Origin: Pseudomonadota bacterium
Lineage (GTDB): Bacteria > Pseudomonadota > Alphaproteobacteria > Rhizobiales > Tepidamorphaceae
NCBI GenBank assembly: GCA_023458595.1
Contig: JAEWYT010000152.1
Coordinates: forward strand, 1-64,000
Direction of reading: 5' to 3'
DNA: 64,000 bases
The notes beneath the pieces are model-generated. The model did no database searches. It was not told where the DNA came from and saw only the letters and a list, made by a program, of their open reading frames with translations. A program made the translations under genes and the position numbers. Below are positions 16,508 to 24,980 of this stretch, piece by piece; positions within the stretch are counted from its first letter, which is position 1; each line of letters begins with the position of its first letter.

Positions 16508-17596
16508 TTGGCCAAAGCGGCTGTCGAAGCGCGCAATGTGACCAAGGCATTCGGCGAGGGGGTCGACAGGGTCCTGGCCCTCGACGATGTCAGCGTCGAG
16601 ATCCTCGAGAACGAGTTCTTCACGCTGCTCGGTCCTTCGGGATGCGGCAAGACCACGCTGCTGCGGCTGATCGCCGGGTTCGACCATCCCACCAGCGGCC
16701 GGATCCTCCTCAACGGCGAGGACATCTCCGCCCTGCCGCCGTACAGGCGGCCGGTCAACACGGTCTTCCAGAGCTACGCCCTGTTTCCGCACATGACCGT
16801 CGCCGGCAACATCGGCTTCGGGCTCGAGATGCTCGGCAAGCCGAAGCCGGAGGTGGCGCGCACCGTCGACGAGATGCTGAAGCTCGTGCGGATGGAGGCC
16901 CTGAAGAACCGGCAGACCTCGCAGATCTCCGGCGGCCAGCAGCAGCGCGTGGCGCTCGCCCGGGCGCTGGCGCCGCATCCGAAGGTGCTGCTCCTCGACG
17001 AGCCGCTGTCGGCGCTCGACCTGAAGCTCAGGAAGGAGATGCAGATCGAGCTGAAGCGGCTGCAGCACGAGACGGGCATCACCTTCGTCTTCGTGACGCA
17101 CGACCAGGAAGAGGCGCTGACCATGTCCGACCGCATCGCGGTCATGAGCAACGGGCGCATCCTGCAGGTCGGCTCGCCGCGCGAGATCTACGACCGTCCC
17201 TCCGAGCGCTTCGTCGCGAACTTCATCGGCGACACCAACCTGATGGAGGCCGACGTCGTCTCGGCGGCGAACGGCCGGGCGCGGGTGCGGTTCTCCTCCG
17301 GCGCCGAGGTCGAGGCCGATATGCCGCCGGGCATGGCGGCGGCGAAGCGCGTCACCGTCGTGGTGCGGCCCGAGCACGCGCGGCTCGCCTCCGGCGCCGA
17401 CGAGGCGACGCTCAAGGGCACGCTCGAGACCGTCGTCTACTTCGGCACCGACACCCACTATCACGTGCGCCTCGCCGACGGCGGGAAGTTCACGGTGCGC
17501 GTCCAGAACGTGCGCGGCGGCGACGACGCCCTCGCCCCCGGCGCCCCGGTCGGGGTCGGCTTCGCCGACCGGGCGGTCCAGGTGCTGAGGGACTGA
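16508..17596 (+). CDS. potA: ABC transporter ATP-binding protein, polyamine (PotA) type
   Basis: A 362-residue cytoplasmic ATPase that energises uptake. Walker A is GPSGCGKTT at residues 42-50, the signature is ISGGQQQRVALARAL, Walker B is VLLLDEPLSALD, and the switch histidine is in VTHDQEEALTMSDR. A C-terminal TOBE-type region begins near residue 240. No ATG fits. TTG at 16508 is chosen because GGGGGGCG lies just upstream and the family alignment begins there; the frame is open much further upstream without homology. Two permeases and a receptor follow. The receptor and permeases place it in the spermidine/putrescine family, though related opine and thiamine importers cannot be fully excluded. 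Confidence 0.9.
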   Translation: MAKAAVEARNVTKAFGEGVDRVLALDDVSVEILENEFFTLLGPSGCGKTTLLRLIAGFDHPTSGRILLNGEDISALPPYRRPVNTVFQSYALFPHMTVAGNIGFGLEMLGKPKPEVARTVDEMLKLVRMEALKNRQTSQISGGQQQRVALARALAPHPKVLLLDEPLSALDLKLRKEMQIELKRLQHETGITFVFVTHDQEEALTMSDRIAVMSNGRILQVGSPREIYDRPSERFVANFIGDTNLMEADVVSAANGRARVRFSSGAEVEADMPPGMAAAKRVTVVVRPEHARLASGADEATLKGTLETVVYFGTDTHYHVRLADGGKFTVRVQNVRGGDDALAPGAPVGVGFADRAVQVLRD

Positions 17597-17597
17597 G

Positions 17598-18548
17598 ATG
17601 GCGGCCCACGACAGCGCTGCCTACGCCGTCGAGCCCGAGGACGTCTCGGTGCAGGCCGCGCGCCGGCGCGAGGTCCGCGGCAAGTGGCTGCTCGTCGCCC
17701 CCGCGCTCGTCGTTCTGCTCCTGGCCGCCTCCGGGCCGCTGCTGATCGTGCTCGTCTACTCGTTCCTGTCGCCCGACCCCTACGGCGGCGTGATATGGAC
17801 GTTCTCGACCGAGGGCTGGTTCAAGGTCGTCTTCCAGCGCGACATCTTCGACGACACGCTCGGCTTCGCCGACGCGCACCTGTCGATCTTCTGGCGCTCG
17901 GTGCGGCTGTCGTTCTTCACCACCGTGCTGACGCTGATCTTCGGATTCCCGACCGCCTACTTCATCGCGACGCGGCCGGCGCAGCACCGCGAGCTGTGGC
18001 TGTTCCTGATCACGATCCCGTTCTGGACGAACCTGCTGATCCGCACCTTCGCGATCATGGAGGTGATCCGCAACGAGGGCATCGTCAACTCGCTGCTCCT
18101 GTCGCTGGGGGTCATAGACCAGCCGATCCAGCTGCTGTTCACCGACTTCGCCATCCTGCTCGGGATGACCTACGTCTACCTGCCGCTGATGGTGCTGCCG
18201 CTCTACGCCTCGATGGAGAAGCTCGACTTCCGCCTCGTCGAGGCCGCCTACGACCTCTACGCGACGCGCTTCCAGGCGCTGAGGCGCGTCATCGTCCCGC
18301 TGGTGAAGCCCGGCATCATCGCCGGCTCGATCCTCGTCTTCATCCCCGCGCTCGGCGCCTACGTGACGCCGCGGGTGCTGGGCGGCGGCAAGCAGATGAT
18401 GCTCGGCAACCTGATCGAGCTGCAGTTCGGCCAGGGGCGCAACTGGCCGCTCGGCTCCGCCCTGTCGATCACGCTCCTCGTCATCGTCATGGTGGCGCTG
18501 CTCACCTACGTGCGCAACACCGCGCGGTCGGACGGCGGCCATGGCTGA
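17598..18548 (+). CDS. potB: ABC transporter permease, PotB type
   Basis: A 316-residue inner-membrane permease with six predicted helices, the first at about residues 33-57. The ATPase-contact EAA loop reads VEAAYDLYATRFQALRRVIVP, quoted as EAAYDLYATRFQ followed by VIVPLVKPGIIAG. The periplasmic segment before helix 2 (DPYGGVIWTFSTEGW) is typical of PotB relatives. It starts one base after the potA stop and overlaps potC by 8 bases. Together with PotC it forms the translocation channel. Confidence 0.9.
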   Translation: MAAHDSAAYAVEPEDVSVQAARRREVRGKWLLVAPALVVLLLAASGPLLIVLVYSFLSPDPYGGVIWTFSTEGWFKVVFQRDIFDDTLGFADAHLSIFWRSVRLSFFTTVLTLIFGFPTAYFIATRPAQHRELWLFLITIPFWTNLLIRTFAIMEVIRNEGIVNSLLLSLGVIDQPIQLLFTDFAILLGMTYVYLPLMVLPLYASMEKLDFRLVEAAYDLYATRFQALRRVIVPLVKPGIIAGSILVFIPALGAYVTPRVLGGGKQMMLGNLIELQFGQGRNWPLGSALSITLLVIVMVALLTYVRNTARSDGGHG

Positions 18549-19356
18549 GGCGGCGAGCGGGCGCCCGTTCTCGGTCAGGCGGCAGACCGGCTTCACGACG
18601 GTCGCCATCATCTGCTTCGTCGCGCTCTACGCGCCGATCATCACGCTCGTCGTCTATTCGTTCAACGCGGGCACCTCCGTCGCCCTCTGGGAAGGCTTCT
18701 CATTGCGCTGGTACGGGGAGGCCTGGCAAAACGATCAAGTCCAGGAGGCCACTATTCGCTCGGTCGTCATCGCGAGCTGTGCTTCCGTTGTCGCGACGGT
18801 CGTTGCTACGATGGCCGCTCTGGGAACGACCAGAACACGCCCGTTCCGGGGAATTACCATCATATACGCGGCCATTAATCAGCCGCTGATGGTGCCGGAG
18901 ATCGTCACCGCCGTGGCGCTGCTGATCTTCTTCGCGATGATCAAGGTCGCGACCGGCTACACCGGCCTCGGCTACCTGATCGCCGCGCACACGGCCTTCT
19001 GCATTCCCTTCGCCTATCTGCCGATCCGCGCGCGGCTGGAAAGCATGGACCTGACGCTGGAGACGGCGGCAGCAGACCTCTACGCGACGCCGTGGAACGC
19101 GTTCCGGCGCGTGACGCTGCCGCTCCTGTGGCCGGGCATCCTGGCCGGCGCCATGCTCGCCTTCGTGATCTCGCTCGACGACGTCGTCATCACCGAGTTC
19201 GTCAAATCGGGCGGTCAGGATACACTGCCGACCTACATGCTCGGCCAGCTCCGTCGAACGCTGACACCCGAAATGAATGCTATCTCGACGGTGTTTCTCG
19301 CCATTTCCGTCGGGCTGGTAACTGTTTTCTTCTTCCTGAGCCGAGGAAGGAAATAG
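18541..19356 (+). CDS. potC: ABC transporter permease, PotC type
   Basis: A 271-residue permease with six hydrophobic segments. The EAA loop appears as ETAAADLYATPWNAFRRVTL, and SLDDVVITEFV near the C-terminus is a PotC hallmark. The start overlaps the end of potB. Two stretches (about 18690-18890 and 19200-19356) are visibly poorer in G and C and use codons such as ATT, GTT and AAA that are rare in neighbours. The protein sequence itself looks normal. Confidence 0.9.
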   Translation: MAEAASGRPFSVRRQTGFTTVAIICFVALYAPIITLVVYSFNAGTSVALWEGFSLRWYGEAWQNDQVQEATIRSVVIASCASVVATVVATMAALGTTRTRPFRGITIIYAAINQPLMVPEIVTAVALLIFFAMIKVATGYTGLGYLIAAHTAFCIPFAYLPIRARLESMDLTLETAAADLYATPWNAFRRVTLPLLWPGILAGAMLAFVISLDDVVITEFVKSGGQDTLPTYMLGQLRRTLTPEMNAISTVFLAISVGLVTVFFFLSRGRK

Positions 19357-19360
19357 AGCA

Positions 19361-19388
19361 ACCCCAAACACCTTGGTTTCCGAGGGGT
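19361..19388 (+). promoter_or_regulatory. Intergenic hairpin between potC and the receptor gene
   Basis: ACCCC (19361-19365) pairs with GGGGT (19384-19388), and AAAC (19366-19369) with GTTT (19376-19379), giving a bulged hairpin just before the receptor's ribosome site. Such hairpins often stabilise the receptor mRNA so that it exceeds the permease level. The assignment is inferred. Confidence 0.35.
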
Positions 19389-19413
19389 CTGATACCAACG
19401 AGGGAGAGCAAAC

Positions 19414-20448
19414 ATGTATTGGAAACTGACCACGAGCGCCGCAGCGGCGGCGCTGCTCGCATCGACGGCCTACGCGTCGGCGGCCGGCGAGCTCAACATC
19501 TACAACTGGGGCGACTACACGAATCCGGAATTGATCGAGAAGTTCTCGAAGGAATACGACGTCAAGGTCACGGTCACCGACTACGACTCCAACGACACCG
19601 CGCTCGCCAAGGTAAAAGCTGGTGGCCACGGCTTCGACATCGTCGTGCCGTCGGCCAGCTACGTGCCGGTCTGGGTCCGCGAGGGCCTGCTGCTCGAGTC
19701 GCGCCCCGACCAGATGGAAAACTTCAAGAACGTCGACGAGCGCTGGGTGAACGTCGACTGGGATCCGGGCCGCCACTACACGGTACCGTGGCAATGGGGT
19801 TCGACCGGTATCGCCGTCAACAAGTCCGCTTACGCCGGCGACCCGAACACCTCAGCGATCTTCATGGACCCGCCGGCTGAATTGGTCGGCAAGGTCAACG
19901 TCGTGCCCGAGATGGGTGACGTTTTGCACCTTGCGATTTTCTATGAGGGTGGCAAGCCATGCGAGGGCGACAAGACGATCCTGAAGAAGGTGCGCGACGA
20001 TCTGCTGGCTGCCAAAGACAAGTGGTTGTCGATGGACTACGGAATGTCAGACAAGCTTGCCGCTAGTGACGTTATGGCTAGCGTTAACTGGAACGGTTCG
20101 ACATTCCGGGCCCGGCTGCAGAATCCGGACATCGTCTACGGCTACCCGAAGGAAGGCTACGTGCTGTGGATGGATTCCGTGGCCGTGCTGGCGGACGCCA
20201 AGAACGTCGAGAACGCCAAGCTGTTCCAGAACTTCATCATGGCGCCCGAGAACGCCGCACTGATCTCGGCCTTCGCCCGCTACGCGAACGGCATCAAGGG
20301 CTCGGAGGAATTCATGCCGGCGGACATGAAGGATGCGCCCGAGATCATCATTCCGGCCGAGTTTGTCGACAAGGGCCACTTCATCCCGGATTGTGCGCCG
20401 GATGTCCGCGCCATGCATACGGCGATCTGGACGGAACTGCAGAAGTAA
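19414..20448 (+). CDS. potD: Periplasmic polyamine-type binding protein (PotD/PotF family)
   Basis: A 344-residue substrate receptor. The signal peptide runs to about residue 24 (cleavage near AYASA). The mature protein starts ELNIYNWGDYTNPELIEKF, the hallmark of PotD/PotF. Later landmarks are DIVVPSASYVPVW and YAWPKEG-type sequence seen as YGYPKEGYVLWMDSVAV. GAGGGAG lies upstream of the ATG. It is the last gene of the transport operon and is followed by a strong terminator. Part of the gene (about 19790-20110) has lower GC. The ligand is probably a polyamine, supported by an acetylpolyamine amidohydrolase gene 6 kb downstream. Confidence 0.9.
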   Translation: MYWKLTTSAAAAALLASTAYASAAGELNIYNWGDYTNPELIEKFSKEYDVKVTVTDYDSNDTALAKVKAGGHGFDIVVPSASYVPVWVREGLLLESRPDQMENFKNVDERWVNVDWDPGRHYTVPWQWGSTGIAVNKSAYAGDPNTSAIFMDPPAELVGKVNVVPEMGDVLHLAIFYEGGKPCEGDKTILKKVRDDLLAAKDKWLSMDYGMSDKLAASDVMASVNWNGSTFRARLQNPDIVYGYPKEGYVLWMDSVAVLADAKNVENAKLFQNFIMAPENAALISAFARYANGIKGSEEFMPADMKDAPEIIIPAEFVDKGHFIPDCAPDVRAMHTAIWTELQK

Positions 20449-20465
20449 GCCGTTCCTGAAGAACG

Positions 20466-20490
20466 AGGCCCGGGGCGACCCGGGCCTTTT
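20466..20490 (+). terminator. Rho-independent terminator of the pot operon
   Basis: AGGCCCGGG (20466-20474) and CCCGGGCCT (20479-20487) form a perfect 9-bp stem with a GCGA loop, followed by TTTT (20487-20490). It lies 17 bases after the receptor stop codon. Confidence 0.9.
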
Positions 20491-20516
20491 CCCGTCGCAA
20501 CGTCGGTCCCGACGAC

Positions 20517-21743
20517 ATGACCTCCTACCGCAATTCCGATCCGCGCCCGCCGATCATGGCCGGGAGCCCGGTGCCGCCGGAATGGCGGGTGCCGTTCGCC
20601 GACTGGGACCGGCCGCCGTGGAACCGCTGGTCGTTCCAGCACATCCGCGAGCTGCTCCCGACCGTCGAGGTGAGCCGCGGCGCAGGGCCGGCGAGCGCCC
20701 TGCCGGAGGCGCACCGCGATATCGCCGGTATCGAGTTCGACGCACGCGACGGATCGCGGATGACGGTCGCGCAGATGCTGGACGCGACCTATACCGACGG
20801 CTTCATCGTCGTGCGGGCCGGCAAGGTCGTCCACGAATCCTACTTCAACGGCATGACGCCGAAGACGCTGCACCTGTCGCAGTCGGTGGCGAAGTCCGTC
20901 ACCGCGACCGTCGCCGGCGTGCTGATCGGGCGCGGGCTGATGGACCCGCAGGCGCCGGTCACCGACTACCTGCCGGAACTCGAAAAGACCGCGTGGAAGG
21001 GCGCGACGCTCCGGCACGTGCTCGATATGACGAGCGGCGTCGCCTTCGACGAGGAGTACACGTCGCCGACCTCCGATATCGGCCTGACCGATGTCGGCGC
21101 GGGCTGGAAGCCGATCCCGGACGACGCGCCGCCGGGCTTCGACTGGCCGGCCTGCATCTGGGACCAGATCCTGCGCCTGACCGTGCAGGAAGCCGAGCAC
21201 GGGAGCCGCTTCAAGTACCGGTCGATCGAGACCGACGTGCTCGCCCACTGCATGGAGCGGGTCGCCGGCAAGCGGCTCGCCGCGCTCGTCTCGGAGGAAC
21301 TGTGGGCGCCGATGGGCGCCGACGAGACCGCCTGCTTCACCGTCGACAGGGCGGGCTACGCGCTCGCCGACGGCGGCTTCAACGCCTGTCTTCGCGACTA
21401 TGCCCGCGTCGGGCTCCTCTATCTGAACGGCGGCGAGGGCAACGGCCGTCGGATCGTCCCGGCCGAGTGGGTCGCCGACGTGCGCCGCGGCGCGCACGGG
21501 CTGTCCAACGACGACTCGCGCGAGACCCTGCCGAACGGGCGCTACCGCAACCAGTTCTGGATCGAGGACGTCTCGCGCGAGGCGATCATGGCGCGCGGCG
21601 TCTTCGGCCAGCTCATCCATGTGCTCCCGGAGCACGACATGGTCGTCGCGAAACTGTCGACGTGGCCCGATTTCCTGAACTCGGGATTTGCGATCGACAC
21701 GTCGCGGGCGATCCACGCGATCGCCGACGCGCTCGCGCGCTAG
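20517..21743 (+). CDS. Serine hydrolase of the beta-lactamase / 6-aminohexanoate-dimer hydrolase type
   Basis: A 408-residue penicillin-recognising-fold hydrolase. The catalytic Ser123-x-x-Lys126 is in QSVAKS, and Tyr234 in KYRSIETD fits the second motif (Y-x-S). The overall layout resembles NylB-like amide hydrolases (class C beta-lactamase fold) more than true beta-lactamases. No signal peptide is present, so it is expected in the cytoplasm, which also argues against antibiotic resistance. It lies between the polyamine-type importer and an amidase, so an amide or ester substrate brought in from outside is plausible. The exact substrate is unknown. Confidence 0.78.
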   Translation: MTSYRNSDPRPPIMAGSPVPPEWRVPFADWDRPPWNRWSFQHIRELLPTVEVSRGAGPASALPEAHRDIAGIEFDARDGSRMTVAQMLDATYTDGFIVVRAGKVVHESYFNGMTPKTLHLSQSVAKSVTATVAGVLIGRGLMDPQAPVTDYLPELEKTAWKGATLRHVLDMTSGVAFDEEYTSPTSDIGLTDVGAGWKPIPDDAPPGFDWPACIWDQILRLTVQEAEHGSRFKYRSIETDVLAHCMERVAGKRLAALVSEELWAPMGADETACFTVDRAGYALADGGFNACLRDYARVGLLYLNGGEGNGRRIVPAEWVADVRRGAHGLSNDDSRETLPNGRYRNQFWIEDVSREAIMARGVFGQLIHVLPEHDMVVAKLSTWPDFLNSGFAIDTSRAIHAIADALAR

Positions 21744-21768
21744 CGCCGGCAAGCAACGGAGGAAGGCC

Positions 21769-23196
21769 ATGAGCGACCTGGAGCTGTGCTACCTGCCGGC
21801 GAGCGAGGCGCTCGCGCGCTTCGAGGCGAAGAGCCTGTCTCCCGTCGAGCTCATGCAGGCCGTGATCGCGCGGGCGGAAGCCGTGCAGCCGGCGATCAAC
21901 GCCTTCACCTATACCCATTACGACGAGGCGATGTCGGCCGCCCGGGAGGCAGAGGCGCGCTATGCGAAAGGCGCGCCGCAAGGAGCGCTGGACGGTCTGC
22001 CGGTCGCCATCAAGGACGAGAGCTTCATCGCCGGCAAGCCGACCTCGAACGGCTCGCTGATCATGAAGGACTACGTCGCCGACCGCACCTCGGCGGTCAA
22101 CGAGCGCATCCTGAGAGAAGGCGGCATCGTGCACGCGCGCACGGCGACGCCGGAGTTCTCGTGCGCCGGCTACACATGGTCGAGGCTCTGGGGCGTCACG
22201 CGCAATCCGTGGAACCGGGAGTTCACGCCGGGCGGCTCTTCGGGCGGCTCTTCGGCGTCGCTCGCGGCAGGCGGCACGACCCTGGCGACGGGCTCCGACA
22301 TCGGCGGCTCGATCCGGATTCCCGCCTCGACCTGCGGTCTCGTCGGCTACAAGCCGCCTTACGGGCGCAACCCCGACGACCCGCCGTTCAACCTCGATTT
22401 CTACTGCCACACCGGCCCGCTGGCGCGCACGGTGAAGGACGCGATCCTTCTGCAGAACGTCATGTGCGGGCCGCATCCCCTCGACATCGCGACGCTCAGG
22501 CCGAAGCTGACGATGGCCACCGGGTACGCGCCGATCAAGGGCTGGAGGATCGCCTATTCGCGCGATCTCGGCGCCTTCGAGGTCGATCCCGACGTGGAGA
22601 GGAACACGCTCGCCGCGCTCGACGTCTTCCGGTCGCTGGGGGCGAGCGTCGAGGAGGTCGACATCGGCTGGGGGCCGGACGCGCTGCAGGCCGGCATGGA
22701 CTATCTCGGCCACCTGTTCGGCGGCTTCATCTCCAACCTGCTCGAGGAGCATGCCGACGACATGACGACCTACGGCCGCGATTTCGCCGAGCGCTCGCTC
22801 GGGTCCTCGGCGAGACAGTTCGTGGCGACGCTGGAGACCGCCGACCGGATGTACGCGACGCTCGGGCCGCTGCTCGAGGAGTTCGACGTGCTGATCTGCC
22901 CGACGACGGCGCTGCCGGCGGTGCGGGCGGATTTCGACCAGTCGCGCGACAGCGTCTCGATCAACGGCAAGGAGGTGAACCCGTTCCTCGGCTGGGTGAT
23001 GACGACGCCGTTCAACACGATGAGCCGCTGCCCGGTGCTGTCCGTGCCTTCGGGGCGCGCGTCGAACGGCGTGCCGACCGGCATCCAGATCGTCGGGCGG
23101 ACCTATTGCGACGAGGACGTCATGCGCGCCGGCATGGCCTACGAGGCCGCCGTCGGCGGCTGGTACGGCTCGCCGGAGGCGCGTCCGGCACTATAG
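21769..23196 (+). CDS. Amidase signature family hydrolase
   Basis: A 475-residue amidase-signature enzyme that hydrolyses a carboxamide to acid and ammonia or amine. The Ser-cisSer-Lys triad is visible: Lys82 in PVAIKDES, Ser157 in PGGSSGGSSA and Ser181 in DIGGSIRIPAS. ATG at 21769 follows GGAGGAAGG, an excellent ribosome site; the open frame further upstream is not coding. It is 25 bases downstream of the serine hydrolase and likely cotranscribed with it and with the nitrilase-type gene that follows. GatA is unlikely because gatB and gatC are absent here. Confidence 0.87.
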   Translation: MSDLELCYLPASEALARFEAKSLSPVELMQAVIARAEAVQPAINAFTYTHYDEAMSAAREAEARYAKGAPQGALDGLPVAIKDESFIAGKPTSNGSLIMKDYVADRTSAVNERILREGGIVHARTATPEFSCAGYTWSRLWGVTRNPWNREFTPGGSSGGSSASLAAGGTTLATGSDIGGSIRIPASTCGLVGYKPPYGRNPDDPPFNLDFYCHTGPLARTVKDAILLQNVMCGPHPLDIATLRPKLTMATGYAPIKGWRIAYSRDLGAFEVDPDVERNTLAALDVFRSLGASVEEVDIGWGPDALQAGMDYLGHLFGGFISNLLEEHADDMTTYGRDFAERSLGSSARQFVATLETADRMYATLGPLLEEFDVLICPTTALPAVRADFDQSRDSVSINGKEVNPFLGWVMTTPFNTMSRCPVLSVPSGRASNGVPTGIQIVGRTYCDEDVMRAGMAYEAAVGGWYGSPEARPAL

Positions 23197-23224
23197 TTCA
23201 GGGGACGAGTACGGAGCCGGCGCC

Positions 23225-24121
23225 GTGGACGACACATTGACCATCGCCCTGTGGGCGACCAACCTCTCGGTGCCCGTCAACGGGCTTCCCGGCTGGGCCG
23301 CCCGCGTCGAGGCCAAGATGGCGCAGGCGGCGGCAGCCGGGGCGAAGATCCTGGTGATGCCGGAATACGCCGCCGAGCAGTGGCTGAGCTTCAGGCCGGA
23401 GGGCCTGAAGCCCACCGAGGAGATCGGCTGGATGGCGGAGCACGCCGCCGACGCGCTGGATCTGCTCGAGCCCCTGCCGGAGAAATACGGGGTCGCGCTG
23501 CTCGCCGGCACCATGCCGTGGCCGGCCGAGGACGGATACCGCAACCGCGCCTGGCTGCTGCTTCCCGACGGGCGTGCGATCCATCAGGACAAGATGGTGC
23601 TCACCCCCGGCGAGCAGGACCCGGACTCCTGGCAGCTCAAGACCGGCGACGAGATCCGCATCGTCGAGTGGGAGGGGATGCGGCTCGCCATGCTGGTCTG
23701 CCTCGACGTCGAGATGCCGGCGCTGTCGAGCCTGCTCGCGCCGCAGAACGTCGACCTCCTGATGGTGCCGTCGATGACCTACTACCTGTCGGGCTACAGC
23801 CGCGTGTTCGGCTGCGCCAGGGCGCGCGCCGTCGAGCTGATGAGCGCGGTCGCGGTCACCGGCTGCGTGGGCGCGTCGCCCGGCACGACGCAGAACTACC
23901 AGAACGTCTCCGGCTGCGCCGTCTACATGCCATGCGAGGTGGAGCTCGGCTTCACCGGCATCCACTCCACGATCGGTCCGGTCGACAGCGACCCCGGCGA
24001 CGGTCCGTTCCTCATCGCCCGCGACATCCCGATCGGCGTCATCCGCGAGAAACGCGCCAGCGCCGCAGAGGTCTGGCCGGGCGCCTGGAGCGCGAAGCAC
24101 GTCCGTGTGACGGCTGGCTAG
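23225..24121 (+). CDS. Carbon-nitrogen hydrolase (nitrilase superfamily)
   Basis: A 298-residue amidase or carbamoylase-type enzyme. The Glu-Lys-Cys triad reads Glu47 (VMPEYAAE), Lys123 (HQDKMVLTPGEQD) and Cys159 (MLVCLDVEMPAL). The sequence after the cysteine (DVEMP) resembles the omega-amidase and N-carbamoylputrescine amidase groups rather than true nitrilases. GTG at 23225 is the only suitable start. It is 28 bases after the amidase stop on the same strand. Position beside a polyamine-type importer makes a polyamine-derived amide an attractive but unproven substrate. Confidence 0.82.
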   Translation: MDDTLTIALWATNLSVPVNGLPGWAARVEAKMAQAAAAGAKILVMPEYAAEQWLSFRPEGLKPTEEIGWMAEHAADALDLLEPLPEKYGVALLAGTMPWPAEDGYRNRAWLLLPDGRAIHQDKMVLTPGEQDPDSWQLKTGDEIRIVEWEGMRLAMLVCLDVEMPALSSLLAPQNVDLLMVPSMTYYLSGYSRVFGCARARAVELMSAVAVTGCVGASPGTTQNYQNVSGCAVYMPCEVELGFTGIHSTIGPVDSDPGDGPFLIARDIPIGVIREKRASAAEVWPGAWSAKHVRVTAG

Positions 24122-24181
24122 AGTATCCCGATCCCCTCCCCTGCAGATCGAGCCTCCTCGGCGTCCGCGGCGGCACAAAAG

Positions 24182-24247
24182 CCGTGCTTCTCTATGATTA
24201 GTTGTATAATATATATAAAGCACGTTTTGAGTGTATGGGAGGAGATC
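24182..24247 (+). promoter_or_regulatory. AT-rich promoter of the N-acetylmuramoyl-alanine amidase-like gene
   Basis: A perfect consensus -10 box, TATAAT, lies at 24205-24210 inside TATAATATATATAAA, a stretch without any G or C. A matching -35 is not clear. Such composition is exceptional for this window and suggests a strong or recently acquired promoter. The gene's GGGAGGAG ribosome site follows at 24237-24244. Confidence 0.5.
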
Positions 24248-24862
24248 ATGCCGTTCAGCGTCCATCAGCACCTGCTGCATCAGAACAGCAGCGCGGTCCG
24301 GTTCGTCGATACGCCGAACAAGGGCGGAAACATCAAGCCGACCTACCTGATCATGCACTACACCGCCGGAACGACCGCGGACGGGGCTATAAGCTGGTTC
24401 AGGGATCCGCAGGCGCAGGCCTCGGCGCATCTCGTCGTCGACCGCGACGGCACGGTGACCCAGATGGCCGCGTTCAACCGGAAGGCCTGGCATGCGGGCA
24501 GGAGCCGCTGGGCCGACATCGTCGGGCTGAACGGGCACTCGGTCGGGATCGAGATCGTCAACGCCGGCAAGCTGCAGCGGAACGAGAAGGGCCAGTGGAT
24601 CAACTGGTCGGGCAAGGTCATTCCACCCGAACAGGTCACCGTGGCGACGCACAAGGACGAGTCGTCTCCCGCAGGCTGGCACATCTACACGCCCGAGCAG
24701 CTGGAGGTCGTGACCGAGATCGGGACGGCCCTGCACGAGAAGTACAAGTTCATCGACGTGCTCGGCCACGACGACATCTCGCCGAAGCGAAAGGTCGATC
24801 CCGGTCCCGCATTTCCGATGATCAGCATCCGCTCGCGCATCATGGGTCGCGACGAGGCCTGA
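24248..24862 (+). CDS. N-acetylmuramoyl-L-alanine amidase-like protein (Amidase_2 fold)
   Basis: A 204-residue zinc amidase of the T7-lysozyme/AmpD type. YLIMHYTAGTT carries the first zinc histidine, AWHAG another conserved His, and GHDDISPKRKVDPGPAFP the C-terminal zinc His and the conserved K-x-D-P-G. It would cut the bond between N-acetylmuramate and L-alanine in peptidoglycan or its fragments. There is no signal peptide. It could therefore recycle cytoplasmic muropeptides like AmpD, or be a lysin delivered by another route. GGAGGAG lies directly upstream of the ATG. The in-frame ATG at 24194 lies inside the AT-rich promoter and is rejected. Confidence 0.82.
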   Translation: MPFSVHQHLLHQNSSAVRFVDTPNKGGNIKPTYLIMHYTAGTTADGAISWFRDPQAQASAHLVVDRDGTVTQMAAFNRKAWHAGRSRWADIVGLNGHSVGIEIVNAGKLQRNEKGQWINWSGKVIPPEQVTVATHKDESSPAGWHIYTPEQLEVVTEIGTALHEKYKFIDVLGHDDISPKRKVDPGPAFPMISIRSRIMGRDEA

Positions 24863-24950
24863 CGCACCGTCCCCGCTCCGGCGCCGCCGCCGCAAGAACA
24901 AACGGCGGCCGCTCCCGTCCGGCGGCACCCGTCGGGAACGACCGCCGTCC

Positions 24951-24967
24951 GCCCCCAAGAAGGGGGC
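24951..24967. terminator. Bidirectional hairpin between convergent genes
   Basis: GCCCCC (24951-24956), loop AAGAA, GGGGGC (24962-24967) is a perfect 6-bp GC stem between the convergent amidase and methyltransferase genes. There is no T-run. Confidence 0.45.
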
Positions 24968-24980
24968 CGTCCGCCGCGGT

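Noticed and set aside
20517..21743. Beta-lactamase resistance gene
   Set aside because: The fold motifs are present, but there is no signal peptide and the layout is closer to amide or ester hydrolases of the NylB type.
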